Of a DNA stretch of 64,000 bases, positions 56,030 through 64,000 are shown piece after piece (within the stretch, counting starts at the first letter, position 1; every line of letters begins with the position of its first letter). The notes under the pieces were generated by a model. It made no database searches. It was not told where the DNA came from and saw only the letters and a program-made list of their open reading frames with translations. The DNA is from Limnobacter sp. MED105 (GTDB lineage Bacteria; Pseudomonadota; Gammaproteobacteria; Burkholderiales; Burkholderiaceae_B). Location of the stretch: assembly GCF_000170915.1 (NCBI RefSeq), contig NZ_ABCT01000004.1, positions 161,681 to 225,680 of the forward strand. The letters run 5' to 3'. Position numbers and translations under genes: made by a program.

Positions 56030-56866
56030 ATGTCAGAAAATGTAAGCCAGGAACGCACCGTGGTTTTTGTGTCCGACGGCACAGGCATTACCGCGGAAAC
56101 CCTTGGTCACTCTGTGTTGTCACAATTCGAAGGCATCCGTTTCAAGCAGATCCGAATCCCGTTCATTGATTCAGAAGTGAAGGCAATTTCTGCTCGTCAA
56201 AAGATCAATGACATTGCCAAATATGATGGTCAGAAACCACTTGTTTTCAGCACTTTGGTGAATTCAATGATCAACGACGTTGTAAAGCAGGCCGATGGCG
56301 TATTCATGGATTTGTTTCTGACCTTTGTTGAGCCCTTGGAAAAAGAACTGAATATCAAAAGCACGCACCGTATTGGTCGTTCGCACACCATAGCGGACAA
56401 TGAACAATACAAAAACCGCATTGAGGCGATTAACTACACTCTGGCACACGATGACGGGCAAACCCACAAAGACCTCCAAGCTGCTGACGTCATTTTGGTG
56501 GGTGTTTCCCGATCAGGCAAAACTCCAACAAGCCTTTATCTGGCCATGCAATACGGCATCAAGGCTGCCAACTACCCCTTGATTCCAGAAGATTTTGAGC
56601 GTGGTGAATTGCCCGCTGCCCTACCCCCTTTCAAAGAAAAGATTTTCGGGCTGTCGATCTCGCCTGAACGCTTGAGCGAAATACGCAACGAGCGCCGCCC
56701 CGGCAGTAAATATGCGTCGCTTGAAAATTGCAGGCAGGAAATCAAGGCAGCGGAATTCATGATGCGTCGCGAGGGAATCAGCTGGTTGAGTTCAACGAGT
56801 AAATCCATCGAAGAAATCTCAACCACTATTTTGCAGCAGTTGAATTTGGGTTCGCCAATTTATTAA
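56030..56866 (+). CDS. ppsR: PEP synthase regulatory protein PpsR
   Basis: A 278-residue bifunctional kinase/phosphorylase (DUF299) that turns PEP synthase on and off by ADP-dependent phosphorylation and Pi-dependent dephosphorylation. The P-loop is [15 protein letters not shown], and the N-terminal [22 protein letters not shown] in shorter pieces is the family hallmark. It is divergent from ppsA, the usual arrangement, and its end overlaps the photolyase gene by four bases. Confidence 0.95.
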   Translation: MSENVSQERTVVFVSDGTGITAETLGHSVLSQFEGIRFKQIRIPFIDSEVKAISARQKINDIAKYDGQKPLVFSTLVNSMINDVVKQADGVFMDLFLTFVEPLEKELNIKSTHRIGRSHTIADNEQYKNRIEAINYTLAHDDGQTHKDLQAADVILVGVSRSGKTPTSLYLAMQYGIKAANYPLIPEDFERGELPAALPPFKEKIFGLSISPERLSEIRNERRPGSKYASLENCRQEIKAAEFMMRREGISWLSSTSKSIEEISTTILQQLNLGSPIY

Positions 56867-58542
56867 AACAAGCTTTGTTGCTTGTTCGTTTCTGTTTCTA
56901 TTAGCTGCGTGTCGATTTTTTTATTTTTACCGCGCGGTGCTGGATTGCCATTCCGGTTCGGGTTTCTTGAGCCGTGTTTTTCATACACCCGCTTGGACTC
57001 TTCAACATAGCCTTTGCGTTGCCTGAACTCGGTAATGTTGGAACGTGCTTTGGAAATCGCCGTGTCCGGATCAACCACTGGCCATGGATAATCTTCACCC
57101 ACTATGCAGCCGCATTCCTGTTGAATTAGCTGGGGGGTATTCCAGGGTTCGCCGATCCAGGGGTCAGGAATATTTTTCAGCTCGGGTATCCAGCGTCGAA
57201 TAAACACGCCTTGCGGGTCGTGATCCTTGGCCTGTTTCACGGGGTTGTAAATGCGCAAGGTATTGATGCCCGTGACGCCAGACTGCATTTGAAACTGTGG
57301 GTAGTGAATACCAGGTTCATAGTCAAGGAATTCGCGCGCCAACATGGGTGCGGTGTGTCGCCAATCCAGCCATAGCTGGTAAGAGGCGAAGGCCACCAGC
57401 ATGGCACGCATGCGAAAGTTAACCCAGCCAGTGGCGCGCAACATTCGCATGCAGGCATCCACCATTGGAAAACCGGTACGCCCTTCTATCCACGCCAGCG
57501 CCTTTTGATTTTCTTCCGGGCTTAGCTCGGCGAAATTTCGCATCGCGTTCAGTCCTCGGTGCGCTGATCTAAATTCAAGCTCAGGTTCACTTTCAAGTTT
57601 TTGAATAAAGTGGCAATGCCAATGCAAACGGCTCTCGAACGATTTCAGGGATTGCTTCCACTGTGTTTGTGCTTTGGGTAGCAAGCTGCTTTCAGTCAAT
57701 TGCTGGCGTGCCTGACTCAATGCCTCCAGCATTTCCCGAATGGAAATCACGCCAAATGCAAGGTATGGCGACAGGCGCGAACAAGCCGATTCTGCACTCA
57801 AGGGGCTCGACATTTCGAAGCGGTAATTCATGCCGCGTTCGCTCAAAAATTCACTCAAACAGCGTTGTGCCTGTTGCCTGCCACCCCGCTGACGCAAGGT
57901 TTTGTCTGTTAAATGTTTGGGGTAAAAATGTACATACTGAGCCCATTGCGGCCAGAGTGAACGGTTCAATTGCACACATGGCAAACCATTGACTTCCAGT
58001 TGCTGCTGAAAGTTTTGCGGAAAATCAAACCAGGTCGCTTGCGGTAATTCCGAGAAATCAGGGACAGGTAAAACGGGTTTGCGCATCGTGTCTAGCCATA
58101 GCTTGCCCCATTCATCCCGGTTTTTTAATTTGCGCACCACTGCGTTGTTTTGGAATTCAAGCCAGGCTATCGAATGGCTTTCACACCAGGCTTTCACTTC
58201 CTTGTCGCGGACGAAACTGGCCCAGTTTCCGGTTTCTTGGTGACTGTAAATACTTATTTGCTGGCAGCACAAAGCCATTGTTTGCAAGGCAACAGGTGCA
58301 TTGGCTTTGGCCAACAGCAAAGGCACTTGCTCGGGCAATTGCTCCGCGAGTTCTTGTAAACTTTCTCGGGCGAATTCAAAATGTTGGGGTGCACTGTCGG
58401 GCTGCCTGATCAGCTTGGGTTCAAGACAATACAAGGCTACTACGCAACCATTGCTTTCCTTGGCGGCTTTTGTTGCCGCATGCCAGGGAGCATGGTCGCT
58501 AAGACGCAGGTCTTTTTTCAGCCAAACAAGATGCAGGTGCAT
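56863..58542 (-). CDS. Cryptochrome/photolyase family flavoprotein
   Basis: A 559-residue FAD-binding protein of the photolyase/cryptochrome family. The N-terminal photolyase domain begins [19 protein letters not shown]. The C-terminal FAD-binding half has [20 protein letters not shown] and [20 protein letters not shown], and [20 protein letters not shown]. It probably repairs UV-induced pyrimidine dimers, or acts as a light sensor. A basic tail (about 510-559) is longer than in most photolyases. The ATG at 58542 gives the family N-terminus. Confidence 0.88.
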   Translation of the reverse strand: MHLHLVWLKKDLRLSDHAPWHAATKAAKESNGCVVALYCLEPKLIRQPDSAPQHFEFARESLQELAEQLPEQVPLLLAKANAPVALQTMALCCQQISIYSHQETGNWASFVRDKEVKAWCESHSIAWLEFQNNAVVRKLKNRDEWGKLWLDTMRKPVLPVPDFSELPQATWFDFPQNFQQQLEVNGLPCVQLNRSLWPQWAQYVHFYPKHLTDKTLRQRGGRQQAQRCLSEFLSERGMNYRFEMSSPLSAESACSRLSPYLAFGVISIREMLEALSQARQQLTESSLLPKAQTQWKQSLKSFESRLHWHCHFIQKLESEPELEFRSAHRGLNAMRNFAELSPEENQKALAWIEGRTGFPMVDACMRMLRATGWVNFRMRAMLVAFASYQLWLDWRHTAPMLAREFLDYEPGIHYPQFQMQSGVTGINTLRIYNPVKQAKDHDPQGVFIRRWIPELKNIPDPWIGEPWNTPQLIQQECGCIVGEDYPWPVVDPDTAISKARSNITEFRQRKGYVEESKRVYEKHGSRNPNRNGNPAPRGKNKKIDTQLIETETNKQQSLF

Positions 58543-58590
58543 GCAGCGAAGTCCAAATACCACTGTTCAAGTATACAGTGTATTTTTATT

Positions 58591-59412
58591 TTACCGCCTT
58601 TGCCTGAATTGTTCAAATAAACACACTGCGCTGCTGCTGCCCACGTTCAGGCTTTCAATGGTTTTGCTTTGTGGAATTCGTATGTGTTCACTGGCGCGGT
58701 CTAGCCAGGCCTGGCTTACGCCCTGCCCTTCGCTACCAAAAACCCATACACCTGCTGGTTTTAAATCGGCGTTAAACAAGTCAACGCTTTTGGGATGCAG
58801 GCTGGTGACGCGCACCGGTATTTTTGATTTAGCCGCTGAAAGCGCTTGCAGCAAGTCCAACTCAGTGTATAGCTGCAAGCCGAACTGAGCGCCCATACCT
58901 GCACGCAGCACCTTGTCACTCCAAACCCAGGCACTGTGGTCACTTAATGCCACTTGCTGAACTCCGGCTGCAGCACAATTGCGCAACAAAGTGCCTACAT
59001 TGCCGGGGTCTTGAATGCCGTCCAGCAAGGCGATGTCCTGCTTTAAATCAATGGTTGCGCTGGCATTCACCGGTTTAAAGAAAATCATGGGCCCGGTGGG
59101 GGTGTTCAACTTACTAAGCTTTGAATAAAGTGTGTCGCTGAGTACCAGACAGCGCACTTCACCATTCTCCAGTACATCGCTCAAGGCCGACATGGTTAAC
59201 CATTCCGGTTTGTTCAACAAACTTTGAGGAATCCAGACTGATTCAATATGGGCACCCGGTAGGTGCAGAAGCGTTTCAGCAAGGTGCAAACCCTCCGCCG
59301 CCGCCAGACCGCTGTTGCGCAAGGCATGATTGGATGAAAGCAGTTTGATGGCTGCTTTAAGTCGTTCATTTTGGGCTGATTCAATCTGCGTAAAATTGCG
59401 TTCGTAACTCAT
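58591..59412 (-). CDS. SpoU/TrmH-family RNA 2'-O-methyltransferase
   Basis: A 273-residue SPOUT methyltransferase. An N-terminal RNA-binding domain (SYERNFTQIESAQNERLKAA) precedes the knotted SPOUT domain with ALLDGIQDPGNVGTLLRNCAAAG, VWVFGSEGQGVSQ and LNVGSSSAVCLFEQFRQRR. The likely target is a guanosine or another ribose in 23S rRNA (RlmB-like). It lies 8 bases downstream of rnhB on the same strand. Confidence 0.88.
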   Translation of the reverse strand: MSYERNFTQIESAQNERLKAAIKLLSSNHALRNSGLAAAEGLHLAETLLHLPGAHIESVWIPQSLLNKPEWLTMSALSDVLENGEVRCLVLSDTLYSKLSKLNTPTGPMIFFKPVNASATIDLKQDIALLDGIQDPGNVGTLLRNCAAAGVQQVALSDHSAWVWSDKVLRAGMGAQFGLQLYTELDLLQALSAAKSKIPVRVTSLHPKSVDLFNADLKPAGVWVFGSEGQGVSQAWLDRASEHIRIPQSKTIESLNVGSSSAVCLFEQFRQRR

Positions 59413-59420
59413 TTGCGCCT

Positions 59421-60077
59421 TTAGAACGTTGAGCTCTGTTGTGCGCGTTCCAAGGCCTCACGCACTGGTCGGAACGATTTTCTGTGTAACTGTGTAGCAC
59501 CGTGTTCTAACAGCAAAGCCATATGACGTGCAGTGGGGTAGCCCATGTGAATATCAAGTTCGTATTGTGGAAATTGCAAAGCATGGGTTTTACACCACTC
59601 GTCGCGGGCCACCTTGGCCAGAATGGATGCAGCGGAAATCGCGGGAATTTTGGTGTCCCCTTTCACCACTGCAATTGCTTGGTAAGGCCATTTTGGCAAT
59701 TTGTTGCCGTCCACTGCAATCAAGCATTGCTTCGGTTTTAGACCAGTTTGATCAAGCACCAAGTCAACGGCCCGCCACATCGCCAGCAAACTGGCCTGCA
59801 GTATATTCAGGCGATCAATTTCCTCTACAGTGGCGTGGGCCACAGCACACGCTTTGGCATTGCGTCGAATGGCTGTTTCAAGACTGTCACGCTTTTTGGC
59901 TGAGAGTGTTTTAGAGCAGGCCAATCCGTCGATAGTATTGGGCTGATTCAACAATGCCGCGCCAGCCACCACGGGACCACACAAAGGACCGCGCCCCGCT
60001 TCATCCACACCAATCACCTGCAAGCTGTGTTGTTCAGCATAAGCCTGAATTTCAGACCACTCCTGGAACTTAGCCAT
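59421..60077 (-). CDS. rnhB: Ribonuclease HII
   Basis: A 218-residue endonuclease that cuts RNA in RNA/DNA hybrids and single ribonucleotides in DNA. The catalytic start VIGVDEAGRGPLCGPVVAGA and the later AISAASILAKVARDEWC are diagnostic. It is encoded after lpxB with an 8-base overlap, the common order in proteobacteria. Confidence 0.95.
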   Translation of the reverse strand: MAKFQEWSEIQAYAEQHSLQVIGVDEAGRGPLCGPVVAGAALLNQPNTIDGLACSKTLSAKKRDSLETAIRRNAKACAVAHATVEEIDRLNILQASLLAMWRAVDLVLDQTGLKPKQCLIAVDGNKLPKWPYQAIAVVKGDTKIPAISAASILAKVARDEWCKTHALQFPQYELDIHMGYPTARHMALLLEHGATQLHRKSFRPVREALERAQQSSTF

Positions 60078-61239
60078 TCATCACCTGCTGAATTACGCGA
60101 CTCGCAATTTCTCCAGACGGCTTCAACAAGCGTTGGTGTTGTTCGGCGAAGAGCGATTGAAGCCTGGTACGGTTGGTGTCGTTGTCGAGTTGGAACAGTG
60201 CTTTTTGCGCCAGCGCCGAGGGAGTTGCATCGTCTTGCAGTAATTCGGGCACCGCAAATTCATTCAGTAAAATGTTGGGCAAGCCCACAAAGGGTTGGTA
60301 GCCCTTGCCTTTCATCATTTGGTAGCTCAGCCACGGCATTTTGTAGGCAATAACCATGGGTTTGCGGTACATCATTGCCTCCAGTGTCGCGGTGCCACTG
60401 GCCAACATGACGGCATCTGCCGCTGCCATGCACTCATGGGACTTACCTTCGATCAATGTCCACCGATCCAGTAGTTGTGGTGGAATCATCATCCTGAACA
60501 TGTTGAGCAATGCACTGGCCGGTGGCATAGGCGTTACAAACCGCAAGTCTGGTTTTTGCTTGAGTAATTCAACGCAGGCTTGAACAAAGGCAGGTCCAAT
60601 GTGTTTGACCTCAGCGCCGCGGCTACCTGGCAATACTGCGAGCAGCTGCCCTTCACTTTGCAAATCCAGCTTGGTTCGGTAGGCCGTTGGGTCGATTGTT
60701 TCGGGCACCAGCGCCGCCATGGGATGGCCAATGTAGGTTGCTGAAATCCCTTCTTTGGCCAGAAGTTCTGGCTCAAACGGGAAAATGCACAACACATGGC
60801 TACAGGCTGCTTTGATCTTGTGAATGCGCTCCATGCGCCAGGCCCAAATCGATGGGCAAACCACATGCACAGTCGGTACGCCACTTTCGCGAAGGGCGAG
60901 CTCAAGGTTCAAATTGAAATCGGGAGCGTCTACACCTACAAACACCTTGGGTCGATTGGTGACTGACCAGTGTTGAATCAGATTCTTGCGCATTTTCAGC
61001 AAACGCGGCAAATGGCGAAGTACCTCAACATAGCCACGCACTGACAACTCTTCAGAGCCGTGCAAGGGTTTGACACCCAAATCGCGAAGCTTCGGGCCCG
61101 CAATGCCCTCCATGGTTAGCGTTTGGGTTTGTATCAAATGCTCAATAGCCAAGGCACCAATCCAGTCACCTGAGGCCTCACCCACTGCAATGGCCAAATC
61201 CACAGGCTGAGTGGAGTAAGGAGTGCGTGTGTTCGCCAT
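60070..61239 (-). CDS. lpxB: Lipid-A-disaccharide synthase LpxB
   Basis: A 389-residue GT19 glycosyltransferase that joins UDP-2,3-diacylglucosamine and lipid X to form the lipid A disaccharide at the inner membrane. Conserved segments are AIAVGEASGDWIGALAIEHL, VFVGVDAPDFNLNLE, YIGHPMAALVPE and LLAVLPGSRGAEVKHIGP. It lies 3 bases after lpxA, in the classical lpx gene order. Confidence 0.96.
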   Translation of the reverse strand: MANTRTPYSTQPVDLAIAVGEASGDWIGALAIEHLIQTQTLTMEGIAGPKLRDLGVKPLHGSEELSVRGYVEVLRHLPRLLKMRKNLIQHWSVTNRPKVFVGVDAPDFNLNLELALRESGVPTVHVVCPSIWAWRMERIHKIKAACSHVLCIFPFEPELLAKEGISATYIGHPMAALVPETIDPTAYRTKLDLQSEGQLLAVLPGSRGAEVKHIGPAFVQACVELLKQKPDLRFVTPMPPASALLNMFRMMIPPQLLDRWTLIEGKSHECMAAADAVMLASGTATLEAMMYRKPMVIAYKMPWLSYQMMKGKGYQPFVGLPNILLNEFAVPELLQDDATPSALAQKALFQLDNDTNRTRLQSLFAEQHQRLLKPSGEIASRVIQQVMNG

Positions 61240-61242
61240 GAC

Positions 61243-62031
61243 TTAACGAATAATGCCGCGGGTGGCTTCGTCAAGAAATACTTTCATGTGAACAAGGTGT
61301 TGCTTGGCATCGTCGGGTGCCGATAAGGTCAACGAATCAATTGCTTCCTTTGCCTCTGCAATGCTCAGCCCCTGGCGATAAATCGCTTTGTACGCCCGCT
61401 TGATATTCAAGATTGCATCGGGTGAAAAACCTCTGCGCTTCAAACCTTCCGAGTTAATGCCGGCGGGCGCGGCGGGGTACCCTGCTGCCATCACGAAAGG
61501 TGGTACATCCTGCATCAGCTTGGTTTGAAAAGCAGTCATGGCATGGTCACCCACGCGTATGAATTGGTGTACACCGCTCATGCCACCCAGAATGACCCAA
61601 TCACCAATAATGACATGACCAGCCAGTTGCACGCTGTTGGCGATGATGGTGTTGCTGCCGATGTGACAGTCATGAGCAATGTGCACGTAAGCCATAATCC
61701 AGTTGTCATTGGCCAGGGTGGTTTTACCACCGTCCTGCACAGTACCCGTATTGAAGGTGCAGTATTCCCGAACGGTGTTGCGGTCACCAATGATCAGTTC
61801 GGTGGGCTCACCCTTGTATTTCTTGTCCTGAGGGTCACCGCCAATGGTGGCAGAGCCATGAAATACGTTGTCCTCACCAATGGTCGTGTGACCGCTGATG
61901 ATCATGTGTGGTCCTATCTTCGTGCGAGCGCCAATTTTTACATTGGGCCCAATCACGGAAAATGGTCCTACTTCGACCGTGCTGTCCAGCTCGGCCTTGG
62001 GATCAACGATTGCAGACGCGTGTATCGGCAT
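61243..62031 (-). CDS. lpxA: UDP-GlcNAc acyltransferase LpxA
   Basis: A 262-residue left-handed beta-helix enzyme for the first step of lipid A synthesis: transfer of an R-3-hydroxyacyl chain from ACP to UDP-GlcNAc. Hexapeptide repeats run from about 10 to 185. The catalytic region is YVHIAHDCHIGSNTIIANSV, and HQFIRVGDHAM and the C-terminal helical domain (GLKRRGFSPDAILNIKRAYK) are normal. Confidence 0.96.
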   Translation of the reverse strand: MPIHASAIVDPKAELDSTVEVGPFSVIGPNVKIGARTKIGPHMIISGHTTIGEDNVFHGSATIGGDPQDKKYKGEPTELIIGDRNTVREYCTFNTGTVQDGGKTTLANDNWIMAYVHIAHDCHIGSNTIIANSVQLAGHVIIGDWVILGGMSGVHQFIRVGDHAMTAFQTKLMQDVPPFVMAAGYPAAPAGINSEGLKRRGFSPDAILNIKRAYKAIYRQGLSIAEAKEAIDSLTLSAPDDAKQHLVHMKVFLDEATRGIIR

Positions 62032-62044
62032 TTGAAAGTATTCC

Positions 62045-62494
62045 TTAAACTTCGCGGGCCGTGCACATCAAATCTGCCAGTGCGACCACATTGCCATCCA
62101 CAAGCGCTTTCGCAGCATACTTCCAGATACCGCGCGAAACACGCTCCACCTGAACATCCAGCATCAAAACATCACCCGGCACCACAGGGCGCTTGAAACG
62201 ACAATTGTCGATACCGACAAAGTAGTACACCAGGTTTTTGTCCGGTGCTGCTTCCATGGATTTGAATGACAAAAGCCCCGCAGCCTGCGCCAAAGCTTCC
62301 ATGATTAATACCCCAGGCATCACCGGGTGAATCGGGAAGTGCCCGGGAAAGAATGGCTCGTTGTAGCTGACGTTTTTCTGCGCCAGAATTCGAACATTGG
62401 GTTCAAGTTCAAGCACTCGATCAACGAGTACAAAAGGGTATCGGTGCGGCAAATTTTCCAAAATGCCTTTGATGTCCATAACTGGCGTATTCAT
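62045..62494 (-). CDS. fabZ: 3-hydroxyacyl-ACP dehydratase FabZ
   Basis: A hot-dog-fold enzyme of about 149 residues that dehydrates 3-hydroxyacyl-ACP in fatty acid synthesis. The motif [13 protein letters not shown] and the active-site segment [20 protein letters not shown] carry the catalytic His and, further on, the Glu. The ATG at 62494 is my choice; a GTG at 62509 and an ATG at 62479 are in frame. It lies between lpxD and lpxA. Confidence 0.94.
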   Translation of the reverse strand: MNTPVMDIKGILENLPHRYPFVLVDRVLELEPNVRILAQKNVSYNEPFFPGHFPIHPVMPGVLIMEALAQAAGLLSFKSMEAAPDKNLVYYFVGIDNCRFKRPVVPGDVLMLDVQVERVSRGIWKYAAKALVDGNVVALADLMCTAREV

Positions 62495-62547
62495 AGCTTC
62501 TGAGTTCACACTTTTAATTTGGGTTTATTGTTATTTCGGCTTGCTTG

Positions 62548-63630
62548 TTATCGCTTGTTTTTCAACTCGCGCACTTCGTGGCGCAACTTGAGTAATTGCT
62601 TGAGAGTCACGGCAGTTTTCTCCCAATCCTTGTGTTCTTGCAAGGGGAAAATTCCGGTGTAGGCACCAGGTTCTTTGATGCTGCTCATCACCACCGACGC
62701 CCCAGACACATGCGTACCCTCTGGAATATTGAGGTGACCAAACACCATCGCGGCACCGCCCACCGTACACCGCGCGCCAATGCTTGTGCTGCCTGCAATA
62801 CCCACACAGCCAGCCATGGCAGAATGTTCGCCTATGGTGACATTGTGAGCGATCTGGATTTGATTATCCAGTTTTACTCCAAAACCAATCAAGGTGTCGT
62901 CCAACGCACCCCTGTCGATGGTTGTGTTGGCGCCGATTTCCACGTGATCTGCGATCAACACGCGACCCACCTGCGGTATTTTGACCCACCTTCCTTTCTC
63001 GTTGGCGAAGCCAAAGCCATCTGCGCCGATCACTACACCCGCATGCAAAATACAATACGAGCCTATGGTGCATTCGTCGTAGACAGTCACGTTTGGATAA
63101 ATGCGTGTTTCGGCTCCTACTTCAACATGGTTGCCAAGAACAACGCCCGCCTCAATTCTGCTACCGTCGCCCACTTTGGCATGGGCTCCAATCACACAAT
63201 TTGCTGCAATCATGGCGCCGGGAGCAATGGTGGCAGTTGGATCTACAACAGCACGTGGATGAATACCAGGTGCGGGTTTGAATTCACTGTGGGCTACCCA
63301 CCACTGTTGCAATTTGGCGTAGTACAGGTAAGGGTCGCTAACCAACCATGCCACTGAGTTGGGCACGGGCTTTTCACTTTCTTTAAGAAATTGGCAAAGC
63401 GACTCAAATTGCGATTCACGGACAAGAATTACGCCTGCTTTGGTTAAAAGCAGTTGATCGCGAAACTTGGGATTGGCCATGAAGCCAAGGTGCTTGACAC
63501 CGGCTTTTTCCAGCGGTTGTATCCCGACCAGAGAAATGTCATCAGACATCGCCGGGGCATCACCAAACGAAGCCAGTCGACCGCCAAACTGCTCTAGCAG
63601 TGTGCTGAGCTTCGTTTCAATGAAATTCAT
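62548..63630 (-). CDS. lpxD: UDP-3-O-acylglucosamine N-acyltransferase LpxD
   Basis: A 360-residue enzyme for the third step of lipid A synthesis. The N-terminal uridine-binding domain (about 1-105) is followed by a hexapeptide beta-helix ([20 protein letters not shown]) with the catalytic region [21 protein letters not shown] and [20 protein letters not shown]. The C-terminal helix follows. It starts just downstream of the skp gene. Confidence 0.95.
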   Translation of the reverse strand: MNFIETKLSTLLEQFGGRLASFGDAPAMSDDISLVGIQPLEKAGVKHLGFMANPKFRDQLLLTKAGVILVRESQFESLCQFLKESEKPVPNSVAWLVSDPYLYYAKLQQWWVAHSEFKPAPGIHPRAVVDPTATIAPGAMIAANCVIGAHAKVGDGSRIEAGVVLGNHVEVGAETRIYPNVTVYDECTIGSYCILHAGVVIGADGFGFANEKGRWVKIPQVGRVLIADHVEIGANTTIDRGALDDTLIGFGVKLDNQIQIAHNVTIGEHSAMAGCVGIAGSTSIGARCTVGGAAMVFGHLNIPEGTHVSGASVVMSSIKEPGAYTGIFPLQEHKDWEKTAVTLKQLLKLRHEVRELKNKR

Positions 63631-63639
63631 TGATGTGGT

Positions 63640-64000
63640 TTACTTCGCGTTGTCCAAGCTGCTGAGAACTTGGTCGGTAATGTCGATGCGCTTGTTGGCA
63701 TACACGGCTTCCTGGAAAATAATGTCGTAGTTTTCCTTTTCAGCAATCTGGCGAATCACGCGATTGGCACGCTCAACCAACTCACCTACCACTTGGTTTT
63801 TGCGCTGCGCGAGGTCTTCCTCGAATTCGCGACGCTTGCGTTGGAAATCACGGTCCATTTCAGCCAGGTCACGCTGACGACGAACCTTCTCTGCCTCAGG
63901 CAAGGTAATGGCGTCTTTGTCCAATTTGGTGGCTTCTGCTTTCACCTTTGTGGCTAGATCTTCCAGTTCTTTCTGGCGCTTGGAAAAATCACGTTCCAGT
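63640..64000 (-). CDS. skp: OmpH/Skp-like periplasmic chaperone (partial)
   Basis: The C-terminal 119 or so residues of a Skp/OmpH chaperone; the frame stays open to the window edge at 64000, so start and signal peptide are missing. The visible part is a long charged coiled coil (EAEKVRRQRDLAEMDRDFQ, EFEEDLAQRKNQVVGELVER) and the family ending ENYDIIFQEAVYANKRIDIT. Skp holds unfolded outer-membrane proteins for the BAM machine. Its place before lpxD is classical. Confidence 0.9.
   Translation of the reverse strand, partial: LERDFSKRQKELEDLATKVKAEATKLDKDAITLPEAEKVRRQRDLAEMDRDFQRKRREFEEDLAQRKNQVVGELVERANRVIRQIAEKENYDIIFQEAVYANKRIDITDQVLSSLDNAK

Overview
The window is a stretch of bacterial chromosome that looks betaproteobacterial (Burkholderiales). 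I lean towards Limnobacter or a close relative, but that is an inference from gene content, order and base composition, not a search result. Supporting signs are the run skp/lpxD/fabZ/lpxA/lpxB/rnhB, the divergent ppsA and ppsR genes, ratA-rnfH divergent from smpB, guaB and guaA on one strand, and a five-gene branched-chain amino acid type ABC transporter. Coding density is very high: no gap reaches 300 bases, and the longest (22105-22397 and 30481-30748) flank acquired DNA.

Layout. 1-3400 (+): 3' end of a heavy-metal RND pump gene, a small membrane protein, a CzcD-type zinc/cadmium exporter and a four-repeat membrane protein. 3504-4970 (+): a DegP/MucD periplasmic protease. 4982-8566 (-): an overlapping cluster PepSY protein, MFS transporter, response regulator, histidine kinase. 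8669-13625: an AI-2E family protein, a second four-repeat membrane protein, a Gdt1-type manganese exporter behind a yybP-ykoY (Mn2+) riboswitch, a PAP2 phosphatase, and an EptA/MCR-like lipid A phosphoethanolamine transferase that overlaps the phosphatase gene tail to tail.

14058-25858 is a metal-resistance region. A PbrR/CadR-like MerR regulator (21712, +) faces a minus-strand operon that reads CDF exporter, His-rich periplasmic protein, CzcC, a small membrane protein, CzcB, CzcA and a periplasmic protein, and may run on into ynfA and eptA. Next come a mercury MerR with a minimal merT plus GDCCVxC operon lacking merA and merP, an AraC regulator with a sterol desaturase-like enzyme, and a third MerR regulator whose palindromic operator drives a 27-residue putative lipopeptide. 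25926-30480 is an AT-rich tniA-tniB-tniQ transposition module. Its likely right end, with three repeats of a putative transposase site, lies near 30653. The metal genes may be its cargo, but I could not find the left end.

30749-41508 returns to host-type genes: a subtilisin-like protease with a GlyGly-CTERM-like tail, a TPR protein, a coiled-coil/DUF3135 pair, a SIMPL protein, a second AI-2E protein, purT, an ABC-F ATPase, an LD-carboxypeptidase and a TadA deaminase with an extra C-terminal domain. 41601-46284 is the liv-type ABC operon. 46478-50635 holds guaA and guaB with a degenerate GGDEF gene between them. 50725-58542 holds rnfH, ratA, smpB, a stomatin/NfeD pair, ppsA, ppsR and a photolyase-like gene. 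58591-64000 is the lipid A and cell-envelope cluster, cut off inside skp.

Taken together, the window combines core purine, gluconeogenic and envelope functions with an accessory block for metal export (Zn/Cd/Co, Pb/Cd-like, Hg, Mn). Three MerR-type switches and one riboswitch controlling that block can be seen directly in the sequence.
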